A program made the translations under genes and the position numbers. A stretch of DNA of 64,000 nt from Tenrec ecaudatus (lineage: Eukaryota; Chordata; Mammalia; Afrosoricida; Tenrecidae), in contig NC_134539.1 of assembly GCF_050624435.1 (NCBI RefSeq), positions 42,936,001 to 43,000,000 of the forward strand, given 5' to 3'. Positions 35,965-47,104 of the stretch are shown piece by piece. Under the pieces are notes generated by a model, which had not been told where the DNA came from, did not search any database, and saw only the letters and a list, made by a program, of their open reading frames with translations. Each line of letters opens with the position of its first letter. The first letter of the stretch is position 1.

Positions 35965-36425
35965 AGAACAGTGTGTTTCTAGAGAAACAGAACCAGTGAC
36001 CCTCATATATGTATAAGCTAGAACTTTAAATCAAGACGGTATTCCAGCTCAGGCCAATTTAAGTCCATGGGGGCAATGCTAGCTAGAGCTCTCTTCAGAT
36101 AAAAATGATGCAGAAAGGTGAAGTGGCAAACCAGGTGATCACAGGCTGGTGGGTGCAGAGTCTCATGGATCCAAGGACAGTCGGAACATGGCAGGGTGCA
36201 GACAGCTCTGGGGGTCAACAGCCCTCATGGCGCTGTCCCTTGAGGGAGACCCAGAGTCCCAGCAAGCAGGTAGTTGAAGGAGCAGGAGAGAAGAGAATCC
36301 CCTGTGTCTCGTTTATTAAAAAGCCACATTCCCAGCAGCATCAGGCTGTGACCTGATGGATAGGTTGGACCTCAACCCTACATGTTCACATAAATTCAAG
36401 TTGATATACATCTAACTGCCACAGA
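35965..36425 (-). mobile_element. ERVL-type LTR, older copy
   Basis: It begins GTTTCTAGAGAAACAGAACC and ends ATCTAACTGCCACAG. It shares the phrase 'ggctgtgacctgat' and the closing 'aagttgacat'-like segment with the LTR at 36.84 kb, in the same orientation. Confidence 0.6.
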
Positions 36426-36640
36426 ATATTTAATAATATTCATTCAGCTCCTATCATGTGCCAGAAGTACATCATCTTTAATCCTTCCAGTAACCAATTG
36501 ATGGAGGTCTTTACCCTACATTACAGTTGGGGAAACTGATGCCTAGAGTCCAAGAGATAAACTTAAGATAACACAGGAGACAAACAGCAAGGTTAGACCG
36601 AACCATGCCTGCTGCCGTCAAATTCATCTGCGCTCTTCTG
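36425..36640 (-). repeat. MIR element
   Basis: 'cctatcatgtgccagaagta' and 'ggggaaactgatgcctagag'. It lies between two LTRs. Confidence 0.75.
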
Positions 36641-36835
36641 CCTCAACGAACAGAAACTTCCAGTGAAAGACATGCCTTCCATAGGCAATGATTAAAATAG
36701 AAGTGAACAAAGCAGGGAGTACTTTGGTTGGTGATCTAATTTTCTACCCATGAAAATTACTTGACAAAGGAAAACTTCGAAGAGAAGTGATGAAGATTCC
36801 ATTCCTCTCAGCACTTAATTACGCTGAATGGCAGC

Positions 36836-37377
36836 TGTGTTAGTCTGGGTTGACTAGAGAAAAAAATTCAGAGACACTCATATATACACAGGAAAGTGCT
36901 TTATATCAAGGAGTAATTATATTTCAAGAAAATGTCCCAGCCCAGTCCAGATCAAGTCCATAAATCTGATTTTAGCCCATAAGTCTGACGCTAGTCCATA
37001 AATCCCTCTTCAGACTCACATAGCCACATGCAATGATGTAGAACACAGGAAGATCACAGGTCGGTGGGTAAAAAGTCTTGTAGATCCAGTGGAGGTGGAA
37101 GCATCTCAGCACTGGCTGAGATGTCGCTCCTCCAGCTCTCTGAGTGTCTCAACAGCTGGAGCGTGAAGCAGAGAGAGGTCTCCTCACAGGTCTCAGCAAG
37201 TCTCCATGTGGCTTGTCAACAGGAAGACAAAGGCAGAGAGAGAGGGGAAGTTCCCAGAGACCTCATGAGAAGGCCACGCCCACAGGGAGGCATCATCAAG
37301 CTGTGACCTGATTGACAGGCTAGACTCCACCCCTACACTTATTTATCAAGTTGACATGAAATTATGTAACCACCACA
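36836..37377 (-). mobile_element. Solo ERVL-type LTR, about 540 bp
   Basis: On + it reads TGTGTTAGTCTGGGTTGAC ... GTAACCACCACA, giving TG...CA termini. It is the same family as the copies at 21.99 and 26.39 kb. No internal viral sequence adjoins it. Confidence 0.7.
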
Positions 37378-37979
37378 GCACTGTGTACTGTAGAAGGTGA
37401 ATCAACAGAAATGAACTTTCTGTACCTCCCATTGACTCATTTGCTTCTTCTACACCTGACTTAAAGGTAAATCAAGGTCAGGCCTAAAATGAGGCTTCCT
37501 TTTAATCCCATTGAGTTGGACACATTTTGGTGTTTCCTGAGAGTCACATCAACTAGGTAGTACATATGGTACAGGAACCACTCGCTACAGAGACTTCCCT
37601 GTCTCGGGAATCCTTCATCCTTTGAGAGAGAAAAAGTCTTCCATGTACAAAAGGTAAACTAAAGCACTTGCTTGAAACTCAGTACCATATACACTGGTGA
37701 GAGTCCCTTTCTTGTCTTTTAAAACAGCGAAAACCCCAATGATGCTCATACATTGTCCGTGACAGAGAAAGAAGCACTCAGTCAGAAACCTTCCCTGCCT
37801 TCACCTATCAGAGCAAGCTGATGGCTGGATTTGCCTTTTGAGATTTCTACGTGCACATTGCCCTAAAACAGTGACCGTGACCTGATTTGAATTTATTTTT
37901 CTTCTCCAGAAATAAAGAAAAGATTCATAAGGCCAATTTAGAAAGTCCGGGAACCAAACATCCCATGGACTTTGTTGCC
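37378..37979. other. Unassigned single-copy-looking DNA before the GC-rich block
   Basis: No gene or repeat is recognised. Confidence 0.4.
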
Positions 37980-38890
37980 CACCAGTAAACCCCTTATCAG
38001 TGTCTTGCAGAGATTCTGAACCGCTTTATCTCGATCGACCAGATTATGGGGCGGACCCACTCTCAATGCTGAGTAGGAATCAAAGGGACGTTCTCGCTGC
38101 CAGCTACCGCGGCTTTGCCAGTCCAGATGAAATCAATGAATGGGGGGCCGAGCTGCTGTCTTGCCTTTCTCGGCCCCACGCTCCCACCCTGAGCGCGCTC
38201 CTCAGCGCCCTGTTTAACACCATCTGAGAGTCCTTATTGACAAGAGGGTTTGTGCAGGTGCGGGCGACCAGGCCAGTGGCAGAGGAGCAACCGTGGCCCC
38301 TCCCTGCCATCCTCATCCTCCAGGCGCCCCTCTTTGTGAGATACTTTTCTTTTCTGGGCTTTTTTCAGACCAAAGACGCCCCTCAGCAGCTAATCTAATC
38401 GGATTATGCTAATTCGTACTTCATGAACCTAAGCAGCACAACTCGAGCTGCAGAGGACTAAGGCCACGAACAGAGGGACAATGACGTTGTTAGTAAACTT
38501 GCCCCCCTCCCCCCGAATGTGCAAAGAGAAAGTGGGTCCTGTGTTCAGGCAGACAAAGCTGCTACTCCGGGCAGCCCACGGAGCTCTTGACAGTTTAGAG
38601 TGCGCCCAAGTGGTCGGTGCGCAGCGCAGGAGCCGTCAGGACCACCGCGGGAAGCGGCTCATCCTCCTGCCACTTTGCTCAGAGCTACCCTTAGCTCAAC
38701 AGGACCTAAATGGAAACCAGCTGAAAGCAGCCAGTATGTCAACAAATGTGTAAGGGAAGCCACCTCCCATCAGGGAGAAGCCCCACTGGATTCACTGCGA
38801 ATTACAGCCCTTCAGTGGCCCTGCGAGGGAACGACGCACGAGGCTGTCTGCTCCCATCAGAAACCCATCCCATCTCAGAAACCCCTGTAG
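37980..38890. promoter_or_regulatory. Repeat-free, CpG-enriched block; candidate cis-regulatory element
   Basis: About 14 CpGs fall within 38018-38230, and more between 38560 and 38680, in otherwise CpG-poor DNA. Between them lies a homeodomain-type inverted repeat TAATC-G-GATTA at 38396-38406, overlapped by an octamer-like ATGCTAAT at 38406-38413. A 75-codon + frame (38000-38227) is open but starts with GTG and resembles no protein I know. Chance or an enhancer is more likely than a gene. Confidence 0.35.
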
Positions 38891-38925
38891 AGGGTCCTTA
38901 GGAGGCAGCATCTACTTGATGGCAG

Positions 38926-39003
38926 TGGGTGGCTCGCTGGGTGGTGCAGATGGTTAAGCGCCTGTTGTGAGGCATTCAGCTGCTAACCAAACGTCGTGTT
39001 CAC
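38926..39003 (+). mobile_element. AfroSINE head
   Basis: 'ggtggtgcagatggttaagc' and 'cagctgctaaccaaacgtcg'; the rest is lost. Confidence 0.7.
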
Positions 39004-39323
39004 TCAGAGACAGCTCAGAGACAGCTTGGCAGTCCACGTCCACACACTGAGTGGCTGAAGGCACTCTGGAGCATCACTCTTCTCTGACACATCTGGGATT
39101 GCCAAGGCTCCGAATGGACTTCATGGGAACAGGTCCCGTGACACCCACGATTCAATGAGATTCTGTTCTTCAGGGAGCTATCCAGCAGGTAGAGAAATTG
39201 TAAAACACCCTTATGAGGTGATTGCACTTCCTCTATTTGTTCTGATTCTTGTTTGTTGCCACTACTAGACACCCTCTGCTATCTTCCACAAGTGGTTTTA
39301 AAATGTATTTTGTTCATATAAGC

Positions 39324-39521
39324 CAGTGGTTCTCAACCTGTGGGTCGCGACCCCCTGGGGGCGATGGGTTGAATGATCCTTACACAGGAGTCACCTGATT
39401 CATACCAGTAGCAAAATGACAGTTATGAAGTAGCAATGAAAATAATTTTATGGTTGGGGGTCACCACCACCTGAGCAACTGTATGAAAGGGTTGCGGCAT
39501 TAGGAAAGTTGAGAACCACTG
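39324..39521. mobile_element. SPIN-like non-autonomous hAT transposon with exact 8-bp TSD
   Basis: The 198-bp element starts CAGTGGTTCTCAACCTG and ends with the inverted partner GTTGAGAACCACTG. It is bounded by the identical 8-bp duplication ATATAAGC at 39316-39323 and 39522-39529. Eight-base duplications and these ends identify hAT transposons. The internal GGGTCGCGACCCC-type sequence resembles the SPIN/URR1 groups. No transposase is encoded. Confidence 0.85.
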
Positions 39522-39609
39522 ATATAAGCTTTTTATGTTATTAACTATCTTTATAAGAGACTTAGATTGGTATTTTCAGTCCCAGTTTTGAGTGATAAAC
39601 CGAGGCTTT

Positions 39610-39865
39610 ACTCACTCACTCACTCACTCACTCACTCACTCACTCACTCACTCACTCACTCACTGTCATCGAGTGGATTCAGACTCACAGTGACCCTACA
39701 GCATAGAGTAGAATTGCTCCTGTGGGTTTCTGAGACTGTGAATCTTGATGGAAGCAGAAAGCCTCATCTCTCTCCCCAGGAATGTCTGGTAGTTTTGAAC
39801 TGTTGACCTTTCCATTAGCAGCCTGATTCATAGCCCACTTTGTTACCAGGGCTCCAAAGAACTGA
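39610..39865 (-). mobile_element. AfroSINE, antisense, with (ACTC)n at its 3' end
   Basis: A tetranucleotide array (39610-39664, about 14 units) directly joins 'gtcatcgagtggattcagac', the SINE 3' end, and runs to the inverted head 'ttaccagggctcc' near 39856. Confidence 0.85.
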
Positions 39866-39959
39866 GACTTTAGAAAAATTTCAAAATTAAGAAACAAAAC
39901 GATGAACTATGGAATGATATATGTATTCACTCTAAATTAATACATTTTTTAAAAAGAAA

Positions 39960-40080
39960 AAAAGAACTGAGGCTTAGAGATGTTAAATTAATAATTAGTT
40001 GATCTAGGCTTCTGATTCCAACTTGAGTATGCCTTCCCTCCATGCCCAACAATTCCCTATGTAATGCCATAGGGGACTTC
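39960..40080 (-). repeat. MIR-like fragment
   Basis: 'aactgaggcttagagatgtt', then 'aggcttctgattccaacttg'. Confidence 0.45.
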
Positions 40081-40454
40081 AGAGGATCAATATTCCCATT
40101 CTCTTGCTTATGTGTAGAATTGTTTACAAAATGTTACAGATTTTCGTGAAAAGCTTTTAAAAAAAATCCTTGTAAATTGAAAAACTGAATTTGAATTTCC
40201 AAATAGGTACATGAAATTGTTCAACTGGGATAAATTAGACAAGTTTTGTTTTTAAATTTTATCGTGGTAAAATGCATAACATAAAATTTTCCATTTAAGC
40301 TATTTTAAGTGAACATTTTTAAGTATATAATTCAATGACGCCAATTAACCATGTTTTCCACATTAATATGATCTAGTTCCAAAGTCTTTTCATCATGGGT
40401 GTTTCTTCCTTTGGGCCTCATCTGAAAAAATTAGATGCATGTTTATTAAGTGAT

Positions 40455-40660
40455 TGAACACTATTGATAACTTGTTTGTACAATTGAAATGGTGGAGGGG
40501 GAGGGAGGGTAAAAAGAGGAGCTGATACCAAGGGCTCAAATAGAATGCAAATGTTTAGAAAATAATGATGGCGACATATGTACAAATATGCTTGATACAA
40601 CTGATGCATGGATTGTTATAAGATCTGTAAGAGCTCCCAATAAAATGATCTTTAAACAAA
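40455..40660 (+). mobile_element. L1-type 3' tail
   Basis: Sense copy with GGTGGAGGGGGAGGGAGGG, 'gagctgataccaagggctca' and CCCAATAAAATGATC. Confidence 0.65.
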
Positions 40661-40944
40661 TTGGAGATATGAATGTCCAATGGCTCAGAGAAAGAAAGGA
40701 AAGAAGGAAAGAGAAAAGGCTAAGTAACTATGGTAAAGTATCCCCTTCGTAGGTAATCATAATGCCGATGATTAGAAGTTCTGTTATGAAAAAAATTATC
40801 TTTCGCTACCCTGCTCCTCCCTCCAGGAAACACTGGTTTTTGTATATAGAACGATGAGAATGTCAGGCTTCATGGATGATAGACTACTAATATATTTTTG
40901 CATTTGAAGATTTTATATTTTGCATGGTTTATACCCATTTATAA

Positions 40945-41145
40945 AGGAGCCCCAGTGGTGTGGTGGGTACACAGTGAGGTGCTGAGCACAGTGTCAGTGC
41001 TTTGAAATCTCCAGGGTCTCTGAGGGAGAAAGAGGATGTTTTCTAGTCTTGGAAACCCACAGGGCAGTTCACCCTTGTCCTACAGGGTTGCCATGAGTCA
41101 GAATTGACTCAGTGGCAATGGGTTTGGTGTTTCTTTGGTTAATAC
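40945..41145 (+). mobile_element. AfroSINE
   Basis: 'ggagccccagtggtgtggtg' head, 'cttggaaacccacagggcag' body, 'catgagtcagaattgactca' tail. Confidence 0.85.
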
Positions 41146-41494
41146 AAATTTATAGATATTTAAAGACCATACAGCTGTTGAAGCAGCCTTTGGTAGATGA
41201 AGTCCATCCATCTGTCTGTTCATCGCTCCATCCATCATCTCCATTGATTGAAGGTTGATTTCAAAAATTGGCCAAGGAGATTTGAATGGATATATTCTGT
41301 CTGAAATCTAGACAATTTTGGTGCAAGTGATGAAGTGCTTATTGCAAGTGCTCACATAGAGCCAGGTTTACCTTGGATTACTTTCTTTCCTTGTTACAGG
41401 TCAGAATCCACTTTTAACATTTATTGTTCTCTGTTTATACTTGTGGAACTTATAGACTATTTATGCCCCATTGTTAGACACAGTTATGATCCTG

Positions 41495-42043
41495 TGTTAG
41501 GGTAGTTGTTAGGGTCTTGTCCAGCGAGACCCTCACACGGTGACCCGGAGGGGAAACGAACCTGGATGTAAGAAAGACACAGAGACATGGGGCAAGACAA
41601 GTGCTGATCAAGCCCGTTTATTTTGCCAAAACTCTGGGTATATATTCACAACAGAGAAGGAAGTGGGAGGCACACATTCCAATGAAGCACACTGTGTAAC
41701 AACCGCACACTGTACAACAACCATTCAGCCACATGTTCCCAATAAGGTACAAAGGGTGCGCAACAGTACTCAAAGACGTCCGTGGTGACGTCCGCATGCA
41801 AATCAAGGCTTACCGGGTGAACTTATCACTATGTTCCTAATATGGTATATCTGCAGTTCAATGGGTGCTTGGTACTTTGACTAATGGCAACAAGGTCAGT
41901 TATCACAACCGCCCATGCTACTGAGCACGTAGCTTGGAATGTGGGGGTGAAGTTGGGCAGGAAAAAAGCCTTGCTGTTAGAAAGCGGCCAAGTTTCTGCT
42001 ACGTGTCTGAGGCCAAGGTCTTAATGGATATTGGCTCCCAACA
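41495..42043 (-). mobile_element. Solo LTR, class II-type, with exact 6-bp TSD
   Basis: The 549-bp LTR reads on the minus strand from TGTTGGGAGCC to CCCTAACA. The flanks are identical 6-mers, ATCCTG, at 41489-41494 and 42044-42049. On the minus strand it carries a TATA element (about 41640-41645) followed by a polyadenylation signal AATAAA (41617-41622), in the order U3-R-U5. The TGTTGGGAGCC start and 6-bp duplication fit betaretrovirus/IAP-like elements. The U5 does not match that of the broken provirus at 45 kb. Confidence 0.85.
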
Positions 42044-42049
42044 ATCCTG

Positions 42050-42544
42050 AAGTAGGATTTCTTTGGTTTACCTGAGCATCACCTGTAGATTGTGTACTCA
42101 TTGCTAGTGTTTTGCTTTAAACAGTGTCCACGCAGATCACTGTGTGCAGATTTCATGTGCTTACAGCACGACCTGTATGAATTTTCCTTCACACCCCCTC
42201 ATTTACCTTTCTAATTTACTTCCTTTGCCTGAACCAAACTGCATCAAACAGCAACAAACCATAGCCAACACATTCAAACTCAAAGGTATTCTGCTTTTTG
42301 CCTCTAATTCCCTTTCCAACTGACTCGACCTTGGGAGAGAGAAAAGATGGACTCGCCAGATAAAGGTGAAGGAGGAACCACACCACTCCCTTCTCCCATA
42401 TTGCAGGTCTCTGGGCCAGATAACTTTGAGTTGGTGAGAGAGGAGAGCCTCTGAATTCGATACATGAATGACATTTCCATTGTACTAGACTTAAAATAAA
42501 TTTTAAAAACACCTTAAAGAGAAAGCAATGCGGTCTGCTGCTAT
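42050..42544. other. Unassigned DNA
   Basis: Nothing recognised between the solo LTR and an RTE piece. Confidence 0.4.
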
Positions 42545-42825
42545 AGTTAGATTCTGTTGAGTCAGTTCTGACTCATAGGAAAACTGTGTGGAACAGAACA
42601 CAACATTGCCTCGTCCTGTGCTATTCCCACAATTGCCATGTCTGAGCCCATCATTGCAGCCACCGTGTCCGTCCATCCGTCTTGAAGCGGGTCTTCCTCT
42701 TTTTCACTGCCCCTCTACTTTACCAAGTTTGATGGCCTTCTCCAGGGCCTGGACTCTCCGACGTGTCCACGGCATGCCGGCTGAGACAGCATTAAAGGGC
42801 AGGGGAGCAGAGCTGACGTAGGGCT
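42545..42825 (-). mobile_element. RTE 3' end fragment
   Basis: It starts with the shared terminus 'gagtcagttctgactcata' and continues with the usual 'caccgtgtccgtccatccgt' segment. Confidence 0.65.
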
Positions 42826-42904
42826 TTGTCTGAAGAGTAAGATATTCACTTCACTTCCCATTGTGCTCCCCAAAGTTTGGCGCCTTCAACAAACCATTTA
42901 TTTT

Positions 42905-44700
42905 TTATTTTAAAAAATCATTTTATGGGGGGCTCATACAGCTCTTATCACACTCCATCCATCCATCCATCCATGTGTCAAGCACATTTGCACATTTGTT
43001 GCCATCATCATTTTCAAAACATTTTTTTTTCTACTTGAGCCCTTGGTATCAGGTTCTCTTTTTTCCCCCTCCCCAGCTCCCTTCCTCATGAACCCTTGAT
43101 AATTTATATTATTATTTTTTCATGTCTTACACTGACTGATGTCTTCTTTCACCCACTTATCTGTTGTCTGTCCCCCAGGGAAGGGGTTATATATAAATCA
43201 TTTTGATCTGTTCCCCCTTTCTCCCCCCACCTTCTCCTTGGTATTGCTACTTTCATTATTGGTCTTGAGGGGTTTACCTGTCCTGGATTCCCTGTGTTTC
43301 CAACTCTTATCTGTACCCATGTACATGCTCTGATCTAGCTGTATTTGTTAAGGTAGACTTGGGGTCATGATAGTGGGAGGGTGAGGGGAGCAAGCATTAA
43401 AGAATTAGAGGACAGTTTTATGTTCCATCTGTGCTGTACTGCACCCTGATTGGCTGACCATTCTGTAAGGGGATGTCTCAATTGTCTACAAATAAGCTTT
43501 GGGTCTCCACTCTGCCCTCCCCCTCATTAACATTGATATGATTTTTTGTTCTGGGTCTTTGATGCCTGATACCTGATCCCACTGACACTTTGTGATCACA
43601 CAGGCTGGTGCGCTTCTTCCATGTGGAATTTGTTGATTCTGAGCTAGATGGCCACTTGTTTGTCTTCAATCCCTAAAGGCTCCCGATGCAATATCTTTTG
43701 ACAGCTGGGCTCCATCAGCTTTCTTCAGCACATTTGCTTATGCAAACATTTGTCTTCAGCGATTTTGCCAGGAAGTTGAGCATCATAGAAAGCCAGTTTA
43801 ATAGAACAAAGTGTTCTTACATTGAGGGAGTACTTGAGCAGACGCCCAATGTCCTTCTGTTACCTTAATACTAAACCTATAAATATATGCACATAGATCT
43901 ATTTCCCCATCCTAATATATATATATATATTTACATATGTACATGCCTGCATTTAGACCTCTATAAGTGCCCTCTGCTTCCTAGCTCTTTCCTCTGTTTC
44001 CTTTTACTTTCCTCTTGTCCCACTATCATGCTCAGCCTTCATTCAGGGTTCAGTGACTCCTCTTGGTTACATTGCCCTTGATCAAGCCCTAAGGCATTTT
44101 ACACCCTCCTCCTTGCCATGATTTTAGATCATACCCATTTCCCCCCCCACCCCCCACCCCCGCCTCCCCTCTGCCATGCCCGTTCCCCCAACCCTTGGTC
44201 TTGTTGTTTTCTTCTCCGAATTGTTCATCCTGCCTATTTTATCTAGCTAGACATGCAGAGACAATAATAAACACAAAAACAAGGGAGAGCAAAACAAAAG
44301 AAAGAAAACCAAAAAAACCCAACAACATAAAACAATGATAAAAAAGAGAGAAAAGCCTATGAATAGTTCCAGTTCTGTTTTCCACCAACCATTAATGTTC
44401 GGCAGGGGGAGGGGAGGGAAAGGTAATCCTGACTTGGTAGCTCATAATTCTAACTTTTCATTGGTTTCCTGACTCCTATGTAGTGTCTTGTTGTTGCTGT
44501 GGAGATGCTGAGTTTGCTAGTAGAGCAAATACTTTAGGGAAACTTGGCAGGAGAACTTTAGGGGAGATTGCTTATAACAGGGTTGTAACAATTTCAAGTC
44601 TGTAACCCACTGCCTTTCTCACCCGTTCCTGGCCCTGAATTTTCTGTTTCTGAAAGGAGTGGTGAAAATAAATTATTGGGATGGTGGTCTGACTGCCTGC
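42905..44700 (-). mobile_element. Long L1-type 3' UTR copy
   Basis: One of the longest antisense copies. It contains a (CCAT)n tract at 42955-42975, a poly-C tract near 44141-44163 and an A-rich part near 44270-44340. The right boundary is uncertain. Confidence 0.55.
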
Positions 44701-44879
44701 TTTCTCAGGAGAGGGCCTGATGTGCGGTAGGGGTGCTATGGATCTGTGCTTGTGGCCCAGCCTCTCCCCAGAGCAGATTAACCGGGAGAGAGCACTTCTT
44801 CCAGGAAGGACAGGCAGAAAGGAGTAGGGGACCTAACGACTGAGGGATGCTGGCCGCATAACGACAGAGAGAAACCCGG

Positions 44880-44997
44880 ACTCAGCTGTCGCCGGACTAT
44901 GGCTAGAACTTGGACACAAATCAAGGCTCTAAGGATGCACATTTGGGTCAGCATGTTCTGCAAATGGATCATGTTGATTCTCAAGGAAATGCAAACA

Positions 44998-45042
<45 letters not shown>

Positions 45043-45331
45043 ATTCCTGGACTTTGTTGGTCCTGGTTCGTTGCTTTACAGATTGTATCTTTACAGCACC
45101 AGATGACTTGTGTTCTTAGATAATGTAGTTTTGAGAAAGTTGTATTTTTAGACTTAAAAGTCATTTGAGTAAATATAACCAGTCACGTATTCCTACACTT
45201 GAACATGGATAAATAAAGAGGACACAGCTCAGTTCCTTGCTACATGCCTGAACGAGCTGTAGCCCTCTGCTTTTTCACAGATTCATTCCATGTGCGTCTC
45301 ATTCCTCGGCATCTCCGTTCATTTACAACAA
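44880..45331 (+). mobile_element. 5' LTR remnant of a class II endogenous retrovirus
   Basis: This is the region immediately before a primer binding site. It contains ATAAATAAAG near 45209-45218 as a likely polyadenylation signal and ends in ACAACA at about 45331. It includes a (GT)19 tract at 45002-45040. The 5' boundary cannot be fixed by eye because no partner LTR is present. Confidence 0.5.
45002..45040. repeat. (GT)19 microsatellite
   Basis: An uninterrupted dinucleotide tract within the class II LTR remnant. Confidence 0.95.
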
Positions 45332-45335
45332 CCTT

Positions 45336-45355
45336 TGGCACCCTCGAACAGGGAC
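45336..45355 (+). other. Retroviral primer binding site, tRNA-Lys type
   Basis: TGGCACCCTCGAACAGGGAC matches a Lys3-type primer site with one substitution and a two-base insertion. It lies 4-5 bases after the LTR end. A consensus splice donor, AAGG/GTAAGT, follows at about 45390, before gag. Confidence 0.75.
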
Positions 45356-45412
45356 CTGAAGGGACATCTGAAGGACTCACAGACCTAAGGGTAAGTTACC
45401 TGAATACTGCAG

Positions 45413-46625
45413 TTGACCTTGGCAAAGAGTAGAGACATAAGAAATTATGTATCTGCAGAAAAACAATATATTGAAGTTTTGAAAGTTATATTAAAGACAA
45501 CTGGGGTAGAAGTCCCATCTTGGACTTTTAAGAAACTTTTTGCTTGTGTACATAAGCATTGTTATTGGTTTCACCCTGAAAACAAGAATCAATTAAATGC
45601 CAAAGTATGGAAACAGGTGACTCCTGCTTCGTGAAGGGGTGAAACCATTGATCATGATGTTTGGGCATTGATGTCTTTAGTTAGTATTGCTTTAAAACCA
45701 TTTCAATCAGATACTGAAAGTGAAAGAGAAAAACCTGCTTGTGAACATGTTGCGGGAGCTGCCGATGTGGACCCACCTAGTAATCCCATAGATGACAAAG
45801 CTTATGAGAGTCCTGAAGCTGAATCTTCTTTTTCCTTAGATTCTTCCTCTGAAGATAAGTTTCCCACATCTGAGGAATTAAAGAATTTGGTATGTCAAGT
45901 AAATAAAATAGCCGAACGTCTTCAGTTAGATTCTGGAAAGACAGCTGTAGAACCAACAGTCCCTTGCTTTGAAGAAAAGCCTCCAGCATGTCCCAAAGTG
46001 AATAAGGCTATGCCTCGAATTCCACCTCAGAGATTGAAATTATTATGTGAGTTAAATGAGACTTCTTCACCCTCTCCCATCTCCATGGCTGCTCTTTTCC
46101 TGGTTATCAGAACTCAGACGGCTGCTAATGCTCAACATCCGAACGGATGGGTGCAGTGTGATCGTGAAGGGCAGGAGTTTGAGATACTGAGCGCTTTAAA
46201 GGAAGCAACACACTATCATGGGTACAGTCACCTTACGTTCCTGGGCTCTTACACTCTTACGTTACTGACAATATTATGATTCCCTCAGATTGGGATATTT
46301 TAGTCAAAACTGCTGACCTCCGGCGAGTATCTCCAGTTTAAAGCTTGGTGACGTGAGGAAGCTGAGAAGCAGGCTCAGATGAATAGCCATGGGGAGCCGC
46401 CAGGACCAGCTTTTGAACAATTGACTGGAACTGGACCCTTTGCTGCTACTGCTCAGCAAGTCATCTTTGGGGGTGACATTATTGAACAAGTTCAAAATCT
46501 ATGCTTGCGTGCTTGGCAAAAATTAGATGAAAACGGAGAAACAGAAAAAACATTTACTAAAATTTTACAAGGACCTAACGAATATTTTCCTGATTTTTTA
46601 AATCCGGTCTTTTTCCTGCTATAAA
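45413..46625 (+). pseudogene. Class II ERV gag, matrix to capsid part, broken
   Basis: The first frame (to about 45634) looks like a betaretroviral matrix domain, with motifs such as GVEVPSWTFKKLF and HKHCYWF. It has no ATG start and is interrupted near 45631. A second frame (45668-46279) carries an acidic, Ser-rich linker and then the capsid N-terminus. A third (46379-46624) contains the major homology region ILQGPNEYFPDF near 46562-46597. There are at least three frame changes or stops. By family knowledge this would be the virion structural polyprotein; it is inactive here. Confidence 0.8.
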
Positions 46626-46799
46626 ACATGCTGTAGCTTCCCCTGAGTAGCAAGAGGTACTTCTGCACCTCAGCCTTTGAGAACGCCAAGGCCAATGGTC
46701 GAAAAGCCATGCACCTTTCTCAGGTTGGCGGGGGACGTTTAGAGGATTATGTTAGGGCTTGTAGGGATATCGGTACAGTGGAGTGTAGTGCCAATTTGT

Positions 46800-47100
46800 T
46801 GGCTTCTGCTGTGTGCACTGGAAAGAGTGGGGGGAGAAAGAGTTAAATTTTCGGATGTGGAAAGATGGGGCATATCAAGAAAAACTGTAATAAGCCAGGG
46901 AAAGATGGAAACGTTCCTTCCAGAGCCATTCCACCCGCCGTGTGCTGATGATGTCACAAAGGAGTTCACTGGACTGAGTGTCAGTCAGTCAAAGATAGAG
47001 ATGGCAATCCCTTACTGCCCCTATTTTCCAATTCGGGAAACTTCATCAGGGGCTGCCCTCAAGGCTTCGTCAACAACAATTCAAGGACATTACAGTTTCC
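46800..47100 (+). pseudogene. Class II ERV nucleocapsid remnant, zinc knuckles
   Basis: A CCHC box reading CGKMGHIKKNC lies at 46856-46888. A second, damaged box (46935-46980) has two stop codons between its first cysteines, then HKGVHW. The ERV sequence then stops near 47100, where an L1-type 3' UTR begins. Confidence 0.7.
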
Positions 47101-47104
47101 AGTA

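Noticed and set aside
36836-37377. LTR pair with 35965-36425 as the two ends of one provirus
   Set aside because: The LTRs differ in length and sequence and enclose only a MIR element and unassigned DNA, so they are independent insertions. A 5-bp target duplication for the larger one is not convincing.
38000-38227. 75-codon + frame in the 38-kb block as a gene
   Set aside because: It starts with GTG and has no known family. Its compositional bias explains the openness. It is kept only as part of a regulatory candidate.
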